From the NCBI GenBank assembly GCA_038503065.1, contig JBCAMK010000014.1, positions 1,054,001 to 1,118,000 on the forward strand: DNA of 64,000 nucleotides. Reading direction: 5' to 3'. Each line of letters begins with the position of its first letter. The first letter of the stretch is position 1. The position numbers and the translations under genes were made by a program. Positions 28,055 through 40,666 of the stretch are shown piece by piece. The notes beneath the pieces are model-generated. The model did not search any database and was not told where the DNA came from. It worked only from the letters and a program-made list of their open reading frames with translations. This DNA is from Paragyromitra xinjiangensis. Its lineage: Eukaryota; Ascomycota; Pezizomycetes; Pezizales; Discinaceae.

Positions 28055-31000
28055 ACACACAACACAAATCACAGGCATAGCCCAAGTGCAACAACTGAAT
28101 TGCGCTAAAGGAAAGGCCTCCACTCTCTCAGTACTCCATCATGCAAACATCAACACCCAGCTCGCCATACTTGCACTACAAGACCCATGGTCAGAGACCC
28201 AGGGCCTACCACCAAACATCACAAACTTTCATTGCTTTTCACCAACAAATCAGAATCCCAAATGCGTCACATACGTAAATGCAAACATGAACCTAAATCC
28301 ACGCATCTCAACCTCCTTCTTCAACAACGCCATATCAATCATCATCACCACGGCAATAGGTGACATCGAAATCTCTAACATCTACGCCAACCACACACCA
28401 ACAACACACACCTATCTTAATATGCACCACTTCCTCCCCATGCACATAATATTAGCAGACACCAACCTACATCACACATGGTGGTACGGACTTGAAACCG
28501 ACACCCACCGCACTTCCATCAATAGAACCAGACTAATAGCCAACCAACTTGTGGACTGGCTAGAAGATCACAACTACCAACTCATCAATCACCCAGGAAC
28601 CCTCACACACTTCCCCAGAAATGGCAACCAAAATTCCATCATCGATCTCACCCTATTCAAAAACATACAACAATACCTCATAACGTGGCAATCCGATCAA
28701 GGACTAAGGGACAACTCTATTCACACCCTAATCACAACCACCATATTCCTTCCACCAAAACCCACTGCCACACCCAAACGCAATCTCAGCAGAGCAAACT
28801 GGATTCAATTCCACAACATAATAAAACAATCAGCACTTAACAACTCCCAACCCACCAACGCCAATGAAACCACCAAAGAATGCGAACAGCTCACCTCCCT
28901 CATACAATTTGCCACTATCACAGCCATACCTTTATCAAAACCTAGCCAACACTCCAAAGGCTGGTGGACCAATGAACTTTCCAAACTCAAAAAGAAAATA
29001 AATGCCATCAATCACTTAATCAAACGACCCAACCCACCACAACATGCCAAAAACCTTCTCAAAAACCTTCGAACGCAATGGAAAACCGAAATCAACGAAG
29101 CCAAAAAACATCACTGGCACCAACGGCTATCCTCCAACGATCCCAAACAAATATGGCAAGCCATCAAACAAACCAATGGCCGCAGACCTCCCACCACCAT
29201 ACAACCCCTACACAATGCACCCGACTTTGAAGCACAATGCAATGCCTTTAAATCCACCTTCTTCCCACCCATTCTCGCCTCCCCCCAGCCACTACCACAA
29301 AACTGGCTCCCCCCACCCGCATCAGATCAATCCCTCAACACACCTCATGTCACCCCAGAGCTAATTTCCAAACTGCTCGCCAAAACCTCCGCCGCATCCG
29401 CTCCAGGACACGATGGAATCCTCTATCCTCACATACAGCACGTTCATCAAGCTGCTCCCCTACTCATTCCCAAAATCTTCACAGCTGTCCTTCGCTTCGG
29501 CGCCTTTCCCAATATATGGAAAAAAGCTATCATCACACCCATACCCAAATCAGGCAAAGACGACTATTCCAAACCCAACGCCTACCGCCCTATTTCACTA
29601 TTATCATGTCTTGGCAAACTCCTAGAACGCATCATCACCAGACAACTGGAAATTGCTGCAATAAATTCAGGAGCAATCAATCACCAACACACAGGTGGAC
29701 GCACAGGAATCTCGGCAATAGACGCCCTACAACAAATCATCACACCATCCCAATCCTGGCTCGACACTCCTGCCACAACAGGACACCAAAAGCAACTACG
29801 ACCCTCCATCCTCACTACAGACATCGAAGGAGCATTCAACTGCGTCATCCACCAACAGATGATCGCAATCTTCCTTCACTTTAAATTTCCCACTTACCTT
29901 ATACAATGGTACCAAAGCTTCACCACCAATCGAACAATAGCCTTCCGCTTTAACAGCACCACAAGCCCAACATCACCTTTTAACAGTGGACTCCCTCAAG
30001 GATCTGCTGTGTCATCCATTGCTTTCACCATATACAGTGCCGCATTAGACACTGAACCGTCACCCTCCAACCTCACTCATTCCAACACCTACATTGACGA
30101 CAACGCCATGCTACAAGCAAGTTTCTCACAAAAATTTGCCACCAGGACACTGCAACAACGTCTCAATCTTAAAATCGAAAGAGGCTCATACCTCAACATT
30201 CTTTTTACCCCACCAAAAACGGAACTCATGCATCTAAGACTCAGTTCTAGAATCAAAGATCCCACCCCCATTCCCATCACACTCTACGATCAAAGCATAT
30301 CGCCTACCGAACAAAACCGCATGCTAGGTCTTATAATCGATCGAAGATTAACCTTTCACCAACACACACACCACATCGTCGCCTCCCTATTGAAAACCAA
30401 AGGAGCCACTTATCCTCTTCTAAAATCCATACATCTCACCCCCGCTACAATCCATCACATATTACACATAGTCCACATTCCCAAGATACTATGGGGCTCC
30501 CCCATATGGTGGACAGGTGCACCCACCATAATAGACAATATTCAACCAGCATATCATAGCCTCGCCCGCCTTATTACAGGCCTTCCCAGATATATCAAAA
30601 TAACCCATCTACTACGCGAAGCCGCCCTACCACCGCTCAATTTATTGCTAAATTATCATTCACAAAAATATGGCATACGCATTCTAAAAAACAACGCACA
30701 TAACCCAGCCTTCCTTCCACTACTCAAGCTCCTTCCACAAACAACAGAATACAAAGGAACAGGACTCAAAAGAATAGCCTCCCTACTCCAACCCCTCATC
30801 AACAATCAACTTCTCGAAAGACTTGAATTTTCATTTCATCCCCCATTCCTCACATCAAGCTCTTTACAAATTTCCCAACTTTCCAAACAACAAACAGCCA
30901 CGCAACAAATCAATTGGACAGGCACATTAGAAAATTCCTGGCTCCTTTACACAGATGGCTCTCTCAACGACAACGGACATTCATCCTCCGGCGCATACAT

Positions 31001-31739
31001 CGCCCACATATGATATGGCATCACCACACAAACATATACACATTCCTGCGCCCTCGGACATTATGCCGAGAATGAAGACACTGAAATTCATGCCATACAA
31101 GAAGCTCTAGCCCTCCTGCTCCAACACATCATTTATCCAACTCCCATATATATATGCGTCGACAATCAAAACGCCCTAAAGTCACTCGCAGGAGGACCCA
31201 CACACAATAAGGAATACCTGTGGCACGCACTCAATGCATGCAATTCACTTCAAAATATAGGATGTTCCATCACTGGCATATGGACTCCCTCTCACACACA
31301 AATCTTTGGCAATGAAAAAGCCGATCAACTAGCCACATTCGCTCATAACAAACCCCTCTGCCCATGGCACCGCCTTACCCTTGGACACCTTTCACTCCTA
31401 CCCAAGAAACATCTACTCCAATCATGGGCCTCCAACGCTCCAGAGCCCGTCGCGCTTCACATCGCGCAACACCTCACACCATTATCACGAAAACGGTTCT
31501 CCAAACTTGCGAAGATACGCAATCAAGCGCACTTCATCGATCCCACCGGATTCACCGATCCCCTCACATGCATATGCGGCGAACAGGATGGTTCTTACCA
31601 TCGCATCATGTCCTGCAAATTCAGAAACAAGGAACGACAAGATTTCTTTAAAAATTCAGAACCAGATTGGAATATTTTCTTTTCGTCTAAGTTAAATTTT
31701 TCCGAGTTTTTTTCTTATATTAATCTGTTAGGGTTATAA
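28047..31739 (+). pseudogene. LINE ORF2 of B2, one nonsense mutation in RNase H
   Basis: The ORF spans 1230 codons with a single TGA at 31011-31013 in the RNase H domain (AYIAHI-stop-YGITTQT). B1 has an Arg codon (CGC) at this position. Endonuclease and RT are complete (QDPW, IDLTL, GLPQGSAVSS, YIDD), so a truncated protein of about 988 residues with EN and RT but without a full RNase H could in principle be made. After the stop the frame retains VDNQNALKSL, GNEKADQLA and the finger CICGEQDGSYHRIMSC. Confidence 0.92.
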
Positions 31740-32296
31740 AATCATACGAATAAGCAAGTGGATGATTGATTTGGGTTTCCTTTCAGTTATTTTCTTTCGT
31801 AAATGCTTTGTTATCATTTTTTTCTTTTCGATGAGTTAAAAAATTGGTGCGGAAACAGGAAGAATTTATTTGTAGTTGGTGGTGGATGAGGCGATATACT
31901 TTAGTATTAGGGCCGTAGAATTAAAACACTAAAACACTAAAACACTAAAACACTAGAGGCAGCATATAACAAGCGACCGCCCACCTCGCTTCTACCTTTC
32001 CTCCATCATCTCTGACCGCAAACTCAACACCACAAACCATCTCTCCCAGAATCTCACAGAACCAAGAGTCTCTATCTCTCTGGCCTCGTTTATCACCACA
32101 CCCCACTCCGCATCTGGGAATTCATCACTCCCATCGCTCCCCCATCAACCTGGCTCCCAATACTCCTCCCAGAGTATCGCCATCACCACCCGCAACTCCT
32201 GTCCGACTTGTTTGGGCACCCATCACACCCACACCTCTCACTGGGCGCAAACGCACATCCAGCCACCTTTCTCCCCACCTTACCCGAACCTCCAAC

Positions 32297-33730
32297 ATGT
32301 CTGCACTTGAAGGCAGTACTGCCCTCTCTGCCTTTGACCCCGCAGATCTCCCAATGGAAGACAAACCCGCTTCCAATCACAGCAGCTCTTCCAGTGAGCA
32401 TGACGACAACGAAAGCGTTGGAGGTCAGGAATTCAATTCCAACCTCAACTTCACCCAAATCCCCGCCGAAGAAATGGCAAACATGACCAACGCCACATCC
32501 ACCAATTATCTCGCCTGGTTCATCCAAAGCCAATTCAACTCAATGAAAGACGAATTTGAGAGACAAATGGACACCCTCCTAGCTCAAATAAAATTCAACA
32601 ACATCCAGAACACCAACACCACCTCCAAACTCGCGGAAATCAAAGCGCAAAACATTTCCCTCCAAAACACCGTCCGCTCCCTAGACGCCAGACTCCTACA
32701 CCTGCAAACTAATCTGAGCGCCAAAGTCAACACCCCCGCCGCAAACAACAAACCTCCCACCACAAGCACCAGCAAACCCTCCAATACTACCAACAAAGCA
32801 CAAGAAACCTACACCAGCAAAGCCACAACAGCACCTGGCGAAAATAATTTCACCACTGTCACCAACCGCAAAACCCCCAAAATCCAACCACTCTACAAGC
32901 CCGATTTGACCACCGATAAAAGAGAAATCATAATTGAACTCACTGAACCCCTTCCCGCCTCGGCCACCCCAGATTCCATACTCAATGCCGTCAACAACTG
33001 TCTAGGAGCCGTCAACACATGCATCCTAGCCGTCCGCAAAACCAACAACGACAATCTCATCCTCACCACCAAACCTAACGAAGCCGCTGACAAATTCATA
33101 GAACAATACGAACATGAAATCACCTCAGCATGCAACCTTCTCAAAATCCCAATCACCAACATCAGAATCAACAGCAGGTGGTCCAAATTCATCATCGACG
33201 CTGTCCCCCTAAACTTCAACCTCGAACCCGTCACACCTACCACCATCACCAATGCCCTCCAAGCCGCCCTACCTGATGTACAATTGGCCCAAGCCCCGAG
33301 ATGGCTATCTACAGAAGAGAAATGCATCGGCAAAAAAGCCTCCTCCATCGTCATCGCCCTGCCAGCCAAACACACTCTCAAAACCCTAGGCTTCACCTAC
33401 CTCAACATCCTAAATGCCACCTGCAAAATCCGTGAATACCACCCCATCAACCCCACCACCCAATGTCGAAACTGTCAAAAACTTGGTCACCACGATGCCA
33501 CCTGCAAGCAAGAAGTCGCCTGTGCCATTTGCGCACTTGCCCACCACACCAAAGACCACAAATGCGACCAAATCACATGCAAAGGAGGTGCCAGATGCAC
33601 ACACATGCCACTCAGATGTGCCTGCTGCAACACCAACCAACATACTGCCATTGACTGCCCCGAAAAAATGAAGACCAGAGCACTTTACCTTGCTCAACGC
33701 GCCCAAAAAATTAACAACCGTAATGATTAA
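32297..33730 (+). CDS. ORF1 protein of B3, 477 aa, intact
   Basis: It starts MSALEGSTALSAFDPADLP and has the coiled coil, core and knuckles as in B1 and B2 (CRNCQKLGHHDATC, CAICALAHHTKDHKC, CACCNTNQHTAIDC). One Arg near a conserved site is Cys here (STEEKCIGKK against STEEKRIGKK). The stop overlaps the ORF2 ATG at 33723. Confidence 0.91.
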   Translation: MSALEGSTALSAFDPADLPMEDKPASNHSSSSSEHDDNESVGGQEFNSNLNFTQIPAEEMANMTNATSTNYLAWFIQSQFNSMKDEFERQMDTLLAQIKFNNIQNTNTTSKLAEIKAQNISLQNTVRSLDARLLHLQTNLSAKVNTPAANNKPPTTSTSKPSNTTNKAQETYTSKATTAPGENNFTTVTNRKTPKIQPLYKPDLTTDKREIIIELTEPLPASATPDSILNAVNNCLGAVNTCILAVRKTNNDNLILTTKPNEAADKFIEQYEHEITSACNLLKIPITNIRINSRWSKFIIDAVPLNFNLEPVTPTTITNALQAALPDVQLAQAPRWLSTEEKCIGKKASSIVIALPAKHTLKTLGFTYLNILNATCKIREYHPINPTTQCRNCQKLGHHDATCKQEVACAICALAHHTKDHKCDQITCKGGARCTHMPLRCACCNTNQHTAIDCPEKMKTRALYLAQRAQKINNRND

Positions 33731-36700
33731 ACACACAACACAAATCACAGGCATAGCCCAAGTGCAACAACTGAATTGCGCTAAAGGAAAGGCCTCCACT
33801 CTCTCAGTACTCCATCATGCAAACATCAACACCCAACTCGCCATACTTGCATTACAAGACCCATGGTCAGAAACCCAGGGCCTACCACCAAACATCACAA
33901 ATTTTCACCGCTTTTCACCCACAAACCAAAATCCCAAATGCGTCACCTACATTAATGCAAACATGAACCTAAATCCAGGCATTTCAACTTCCTTTTTTAA
34001 CAACGCAATATCAATCATCATCACCACAGCAATAAGTGACATTGAAATCTCCAACATCTACGCTAACCACTTACCAACAACACACACTTACCTCAACATG
34101 CATCACTTCCTTCCCATGCACATAATACTAGCAGACACAAACCTACACCACACATGGTGGTACGGACTCGAAACCGACACCCACCTCACCTCCATCAACA
34201 GAACCAGACTAATAGCCAATCAACTCGTGGACTGGCTAGAAGATAACAGTTACCAACTCATCAATCATCCAGGAACTTTCACACATTTCCCCAGAAATGG
34301 CAACAAAAATTCCATCATCGATCTCACCCTACTCAGAAATACACAACAATACCTCATAACGTGGCAATCTGATCAAGGATTAAGAGATAACTCTGACCAC
34401 ACCCTAATCACAACCACCCTATTTCTCCCACCAAAGCCCACAGCCACACCCAAACGCAACCTCAGCAAAGCAAATTGGATTCAATTTCAAAACATAATAA
34501 AACAATCAGCACTCAACAACTCCCAACCAACCAACGCCAGTGAAACCACCAAAGAATGCGAACAGCTCACCTCTCTCATTCAATTCGCCACCATCACAGC
34601 CATACCTTTATCGAAACCCAGCCAACACTCCAAAGGCTGGTGGACCAACGAACTTTCAAAATTAAAAAAGAAAATAAACGCCATCAGTCATCTAATCAAA
34701 CGACCCAATTCACCACAACATGCCAAAAGCCTACTCAAAAATCTGCGAACTCAATGGAAAACCGAAATCAATGAAGCCAAAAAACACCACTGGCATCAAC
34801 AGCTATCCACCAACGATCCCAAACAAATATGGCAAGCCATTAAACAAACCAATGGCCGCCGACCCCCCACCACCATACAACCCTTACACAACGCACCCGA
34901 TTTCGAAGCACAATGCAATTCGTTTAAATCCACCTTCTTCCCACCCATTCTCGCCTCTCCCCAGCCACTACCACAAAACTGGCTTCCCCCACCCATATTA
35001 GATCAATCCCTCAACACACCTCACATCACCTCAGAGTCAATTTCCAAATTACTTGCTAAAACTTCCCCTGCATCCGCTCCAGGACATGACGGAATCCTTT
35101 ATCCTCATATACAACACGCTCACCAAGCCGCTCCCTTACTCATTCCTAAAATTTTCATGGCTGCCCTTCGCTTTGGCGCCTTTCCCGACATATGGAAACA
35201 AGCAATCGTCACACCCATACCTAAGACAGGCAAAGACGATTACTCCAAACCCAATGCCTACCGCCCCATTTCGCTATTATCATGCCTTGGCAAACTTCTA
35301 GAACGCATCATCACTAGACAATTAGAACTTGCTGCAATAAATTCAGGCGCAATCAACCATCAACACACAGGTGGACGCACAGGAATTTCAGCAATAGATG
35401 CTCTACAACAAATCATCACACCATCCCAAACCTGGCTTGACACCCCCGCCACAACAGGACATCAAAAACAACTGCGACCCTCCATTCTCACCACAGACAT
35501 CGAAGGAGCCTTCAACTGCGTCATACATCAACAGATGACCGTAATCTTCCTCCACTTCAAATTCCCCACATACCTAATCCAATGGTACCAAAGCTTCACC
35601 ACCAACTGAACAATAGCCTTTCGCTTTAACAGCACCACAAGTCCAACATCACCCTTCAACAGTGGACTCCCCCAAGGGTCCGCAGTTTCATCCATCGCCT
35701 TCACAATATACAGTGCCGCACTAGACACTGAAACATCACCCTCCAATCTCAATTATTCCAACACCTACATAGACGATAACGCCATGCTACAAGCAAGTTT
35801 TTCACAGAAGTTTGCTACCATGACACTACAACAACGTCTCAATCTCAAAATCGATAGAGGCTCACACCTCAATATCCTCTTCTCCGCACCAAAAACGGAA
35901 CTCATGCACTTAAGACTCAGCTCCAGAGTTAAAGATCCCACCCCCATTCCCATCACATTGTACGACCAAAGCATATCACCCACCGAACAAAACCGCATGC
36001 TAGGCCTCATAATCGATCGGAGATTAACATTTCACCAACATACACATCACATCGCCGCCTCCCTACTCAAAACCAAAGGAGCCATCTACCCCCTCCTCAA
36101 ATCCATACACCTCACCCCCGCCACAATACATCACATATTAAACATAGTCCACATTCCAAAAATGCTATGGGGTTCTCCCATATGGTGGACAGGTGCACCC
36201 ACTATCATAGACAACATCCAACCAGCATATCACAGCCTCGCCCATCTCATCACGGGCCTTCCCAGATACACCAAAACAACCCACCTACTACGCGAAGCCG
36301 CCCTACCACCGCTCAACCTCCTCTTAGATTATCATTCACAAAAATATGGCATACGCATCCTAAAAAACAATGCGCACAACCCTGCCTTCCTTCCATTACT
36401 TAAGTTTCTTCCACAAATAACAGAATACAAAGGAACAGGACTCAAAAGAATAGCTTCTCTGCTTCAACCTCTCATCAACAACCAACCCCTCGAAAGACTT
36501 GAATTTCCCTTTCACCCCCCATTTCTTACATCAAGCTCTTTACAAATCTCCCAACTCTCCAAACAACAAACAGCCACGCAACATACCAATTGGACAGGCA
36601 CACTAGAAAATTCCTGGCTCCTCTATACGGATGGCTCCCTTAATGACAACGGACACTCATCCTCTGGTGCATACATTGCCCATATACAATACGGCATCAC

Positions 36701-37154
36701 CACACAAACATTCACACATTCCTGTGCCCTCGGACACCATGCTGAGAATGAAGACACCGAAATCCACGCCATACAAGAAGCCTTAGCCCTCTTGCTCCAA
36801 CACATCATTTATCCTACTTCCATATACATATGTGTCGATAATCAAAATGCCCTCAAGTCACTCGCAGGAGGACCCACACATAACAAAGAATACCTATGGC
36901 ACGCACTTAATGCATGCAACTCACTTCAAAACATAGGATGCTCCATCAGTGGCGTATGGACTCCTTCTCACACACAAATCCTTGGCAACGAGAAAGCTGA
37001 TCAATTGGCCACACTCGCCCACAACAAACCCCTCTGCCCATGGCATCGTCTTACCCTTGGACACCTTTCACTCCTACCCAAGAAACATCTACTCAAATCA
37101 TGGGCTTCCAACACCCCAGAGCCCGTCGCACTACACATCGCGCAACACCTTACA
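33723..37154 (+). pseudogene. LINE ORF2 of B3, nonsense mutation and missing C-terminus
   Basis: The endonuclease and first RT blocks are intact up to TGA at 35607-35609 (FTTN-stop-TIAFRF; B2 has CGA Arg). The frame then continues with GLPQGSAVSS, YIDD and RNase H to HIAQHL, where the B3/C1 junction removes the terminal finger. The apparent continuation to 37292 is antisense C1 sequence. Confidence 0.91.
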
Positions 37155-40100
37155 GGTCGAAGTGGATTTGAATCTGCATTGGTGAGTTCGGTGCGCAGCA
37201 GAGATATGGCTCTCGCTTGTGATCTCCTTAAGAAACGTGTGGTTTGTGGCGGGTATAAAGAAACTGGAAAGGCAGTTTGTGATTGCCATTGATCTAGGGC
37301 GTTGCGTTTGGGTTGAAGGGTGAGCCAGCCTAGAGTGGTGACTGTATGATGGCAGGGAGGGAGATTTGCTCCCATTTTTGCTTGGTTATCCGCCATCTCA
37401 TTACCTGGGATCCCCATATGAGATGGGGTCCAGAGTCCATGGACATCGCATTGGAGATTATGGAGTGTTTGAATGTGATTTAACGCAGCGGAGAGAAATT
37501 GTCTATTTGAAGTGGAGTGACCTGAAAGTGCTAAGAGTGCGTTCTGATTGTCGACACATAGGTAGACTGGAAGAGGTAAGGTGATGAGTTTTTGCAGCAG
37601 GAAGAATAAAGCTTCTTGTATGCCATGTATCTCGGCATCCTCATTTTCGCAATAAGGGCCAAGGCAGCAAGAACCTGTGTAGGAAGAAATGGGGATGCCA
37701 TTCTGATAGCGAAGGATGTTCCATCCTGCGGCAGTGATGCCATTTTCCTGTTTTGAGCCGTCGGAGTATAGTAGCCATGCTTCTTGTAATGATTGAAGCC
37801 AATCTAAATGGGTGAGAGAAGCGGAATATTTTGTGCCAGAAATATGGATGTTTTCGGTTGGCAAGAAAGGAGAGGTAGGTAAGTTTAGACTTTCCAGCGG
37901 AGAGTCAGGAATGAGGTTTGCAATAAGGGAGCCAATGCGTTGAATGCCTGTGCCTTGTGTTGATGAAGGATGTAGATTTGCCAGGAGGGATGTGTGTAGG
38001 GGATTTTGTGGGTTCTTTAAGAGCCGGATGCCATATTGTCGGGAATGAAGATCAAGGAGGAGATGTAACGGGAGGAGACCCGCTTCGGGGAGAAGTTTAC
38101 TTATTGGAGTCCATCGGGGGAGACCTGTGATTAGGCGTGCGAGTCGATGATAAGCGGGGCTGAGTCGGTCTAAAATTCCCTGACTGCCAGTCCACCAGAC
38201 TTCGGCTCCATAGAGAGCGCCAGGAAGGGAAATTGAATTCGCCAATTGGTGAATTAGGTTGGGGGTTGGGCCTTTGTTCCGAACTAATTTTCGGATTAAT
38301 TCGGTGGTGTGACGGAGGGAAGTCGCCGCTTTGGTTGCATGTTTATGGAAGAGTAGGCGTTGGTCAACGATTATGCCCAAAGTTTTAATGTGCGTTGATG
38401 GATGCACGATGTTTCCTTGAATTTTGATGGGAGTGTCCAGTCCTGCCTGCTGCAATTTGGCTTGGACTGGGATTATATGCATGAGTTCGGTTTTGGGGGG
38501 GGAGAAGGTGATGTTGAGGTGGGAGGCCCTGTCCAATTTGATTGCGAACCTTTCCTCTAATCTTTTAATTGCGAAGGGGCGAGTGCGTGCATTTTGTAGC
38601 ATTGTGTCATCGTCGATGTATATGGTGGAGAGTTCAGTGTCCTTCTGTTGTGAAGAGGGAGAGTCCAGGGCGCCTGCATATATTGTGAAGGCTATGGAGG
38701 ATATGGGAGAGCCTTGTGGGAGGCCTGTTGCTAGGATGTTGGTGGGACCTATTTCGCCATTGATTCGGAAGGCAATGGAACGATTAGAGGTAAAAGAAGT
38801 GAACCAGCGTGTACACCAGTCCGGAAAAGTATAATGCTTGAGAATGTCTAAGAATCTGGGATAAGAAACACAATTGAAGGCACCTTCTATGTCCGTTGCG
38901 AGTAGGCTGGGACGAAGGGGTTGGCCGTGTTTGACTTGGAATCTGTGCAGAATTGCAAGCTGGGTGCGTGCATTAGACAGAAGTAGCAGGAGGGAATCAG
39001 AGGCAGAAATGCCTGATCTGGCGCCTGTGTGATGGCTTTGGAGGGCTCCGTTTAACGAAGCTATTTGTTCAAGTCGTTTCGCCATGAGCTTCTCAAGCAA
39101 TTTGCTCAGGCATGATAGGAGGGATACCGGCCGATAGCTTTTGGCTTGGGTGTAGTCAGGTTTGTTGGATTTGGGTATGGGGACGCAGTGAGCTAGCTTC
39201 CATTCCTCTGGCATAATGCCATGGGTGAGGAGCACTGTAAAGAGTAAGGTAAGGAGTTCTGGTCTGGCTCGATGAAGTTCTCTAAGTGAGAGATAATTTA
39301 TTCCATCCGGCCCTACTGCAGTTGAAAGATTGGCTTTTTGAAGTAACTTCCCGATTTCACTTGCCGAGATGTTCAAAGGGGTATCGTAGGTGTTTCTTTT
39401 AGGAGGAGGTAGAAAGTTTGCTGGAAAGGGGGGAGGATCTTTTGTTTTGGGTGGAAAGAAGGTTGAATGAAAGGTCTGAGCAATGCCACTAGTGGTGGTT
39501 TGACCTTCGATGTTATGTAAGGTGGGTTTGTTCCTTGCTTGAGAGCCTTTAATGAGGTTGTAGGCTGAGCTTGCAGTTGTGTTTTGAAGGGAGATGTGCC
39601 AATGGTTCCATTGTGCGAGTTTGATTTCCTGTTTCCATAAGGAGCGAAGGGAATTGGCTCGGTTTCTCCAGTGCGAGGGAGCATTAGGCTTCCTTGATTG
39701 TCTGAGTAGCCATGCTAACTTGCGTTTGATATTGGTGAGGGTGGATGTCCACCAGTTCTTGGTGTGGGTTTTTGGTTGGGACATGGGGACTGCGACGTGA
39801 ATGGCTTGTTGTAGGCATTTTGTGATTGAATTGAGTGATGATAGAGTGTTTTCGGGTGTGCCAAAGTGAAGAGGTATGATGGTGTCTTGGACGGACTTAT
39901 GAAAGGCCGGCCAGTCTGTTTTGGAAAAGAGGGGTCGCGCTATGTATGAAGGTGGTTGCAGATTGATGATGGTTTGGATGAGGAGGTGGTCAGAATTGTG
40001 TTGATTTTTTGCTAGGGCCGCCCAGTTTCCTAGGTGAGCATCCAGCCCTCTGGCGAAGGTGAGGTCTATTGCTGTGGGAGAGGAGCCATTCCTAGGAAAA

Positions 40101-40666
40101 TGAGTTAGGGTGCCTGGTTTGTTGAGGAGGGAAAAATGATTGTCTTCCAGGAAGTCGATGAGGTGTGCAGTGACACTGTTGTATTTGGAAAAGAGGTGTT
40201 GGTATGAATCTGCTTTGGGTCCATACCACCAGGGGTGATGAAGGTTAAAATCGCCCCTGAGGATGGTGTTGCGGTGAAATGCATGAGTGAAGATTGGAAG
40301 GTGAAGATCTTTTGTGGGCTGCAAGTAAAGATTGCATAGGTCTATGGTTGTAAGACTGAGGGTACAGCGAGTTGTGATGAGATTCGAATTTGGTTGCATG
40401 GTGACTAGGGTTTTTATGCCCAGGTGTTTGCGAATGTAGGTTACTACTTTAGGAGGAGAATTTGTGTTTGAAGGAAAGAAAGCATCAAACTGATGTGCGA
40501 GCGGAGGAAGATTGTTGTGATCTAACCAAGGTTCTTGTAACAATAGGAAAATAATAGAAGAATTATTGTTCGCGTCTAAGATTGCTGAAAGGGTGGAGGC
40601 TTGTCCTTTGGCACAGTTCAGTTGCTGTGCAAGGGTTACGCCGGGTGTGTTCAGTTGTGGATTCAT
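37155..40666 (-). pseudogene. LINE ORF2 of C1, lacks the C-terminal zinc finger
   Basis: The ATG at 40666 shares its A with the ORF1 stop (TAATG). The frame is uninterrupted for about 1170 codons. Endonuclease motifs are QEPW, GDFNLHHPWWYGP, IDLTF and SDH. RT motifs are LSTAVGPDGINY, SYRPVSLLSCLSKLLEK, ATDIEGAFNCV, GLPQGSPISS and YIDDDTMLQ. RNase H motifs are YSDGS, AEIHGIQEA, VDNQNALLAL and GNEMADNQAK. The sequence leaves homology with C2 after TNADSNPLRP, before the CNCG finger. EN, RT and RNase H cores are therefore complete; only the terminal finger is lost. Confidence 0.92.

Larger units (their letters stand above)
26281..31952 (+). mobile_element. LINE B2 (ORF1 + ORF2)
   Basis: This is the second member of the B tandem array, complete from tatataaccagcgac to an aaaacact tail with four units (one more than B1). 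It is intact except for one premature stop in ORF2. It differs from B1 and B3 by scattered substitutions throughout. Confidence 0.92.
31963..37154 (+). mobile_element. LINE B3 (3'-truncated by a deletion)
   Basis: This third B element starts after ctagaggcag at 31953-31962 with catataacaagcgac. It matches B2 until 37154 (cgcaacaccttaca) and then stops abruptly against antisense C1. The last 550 or so bases (end of ORF2, 3' UTR, tail) are missing. LINEs are normally lost from the 5' side, so this is a secondary deletion. Confidence 0.9.

Noticed and set aside
37001..37292. Reading frames that cross the B3/C1 junction and look like fused proteins
   Set aside because: Each is sense on one side and antisense on the other; homology with B2 and C2 stops exactly at about 37155.
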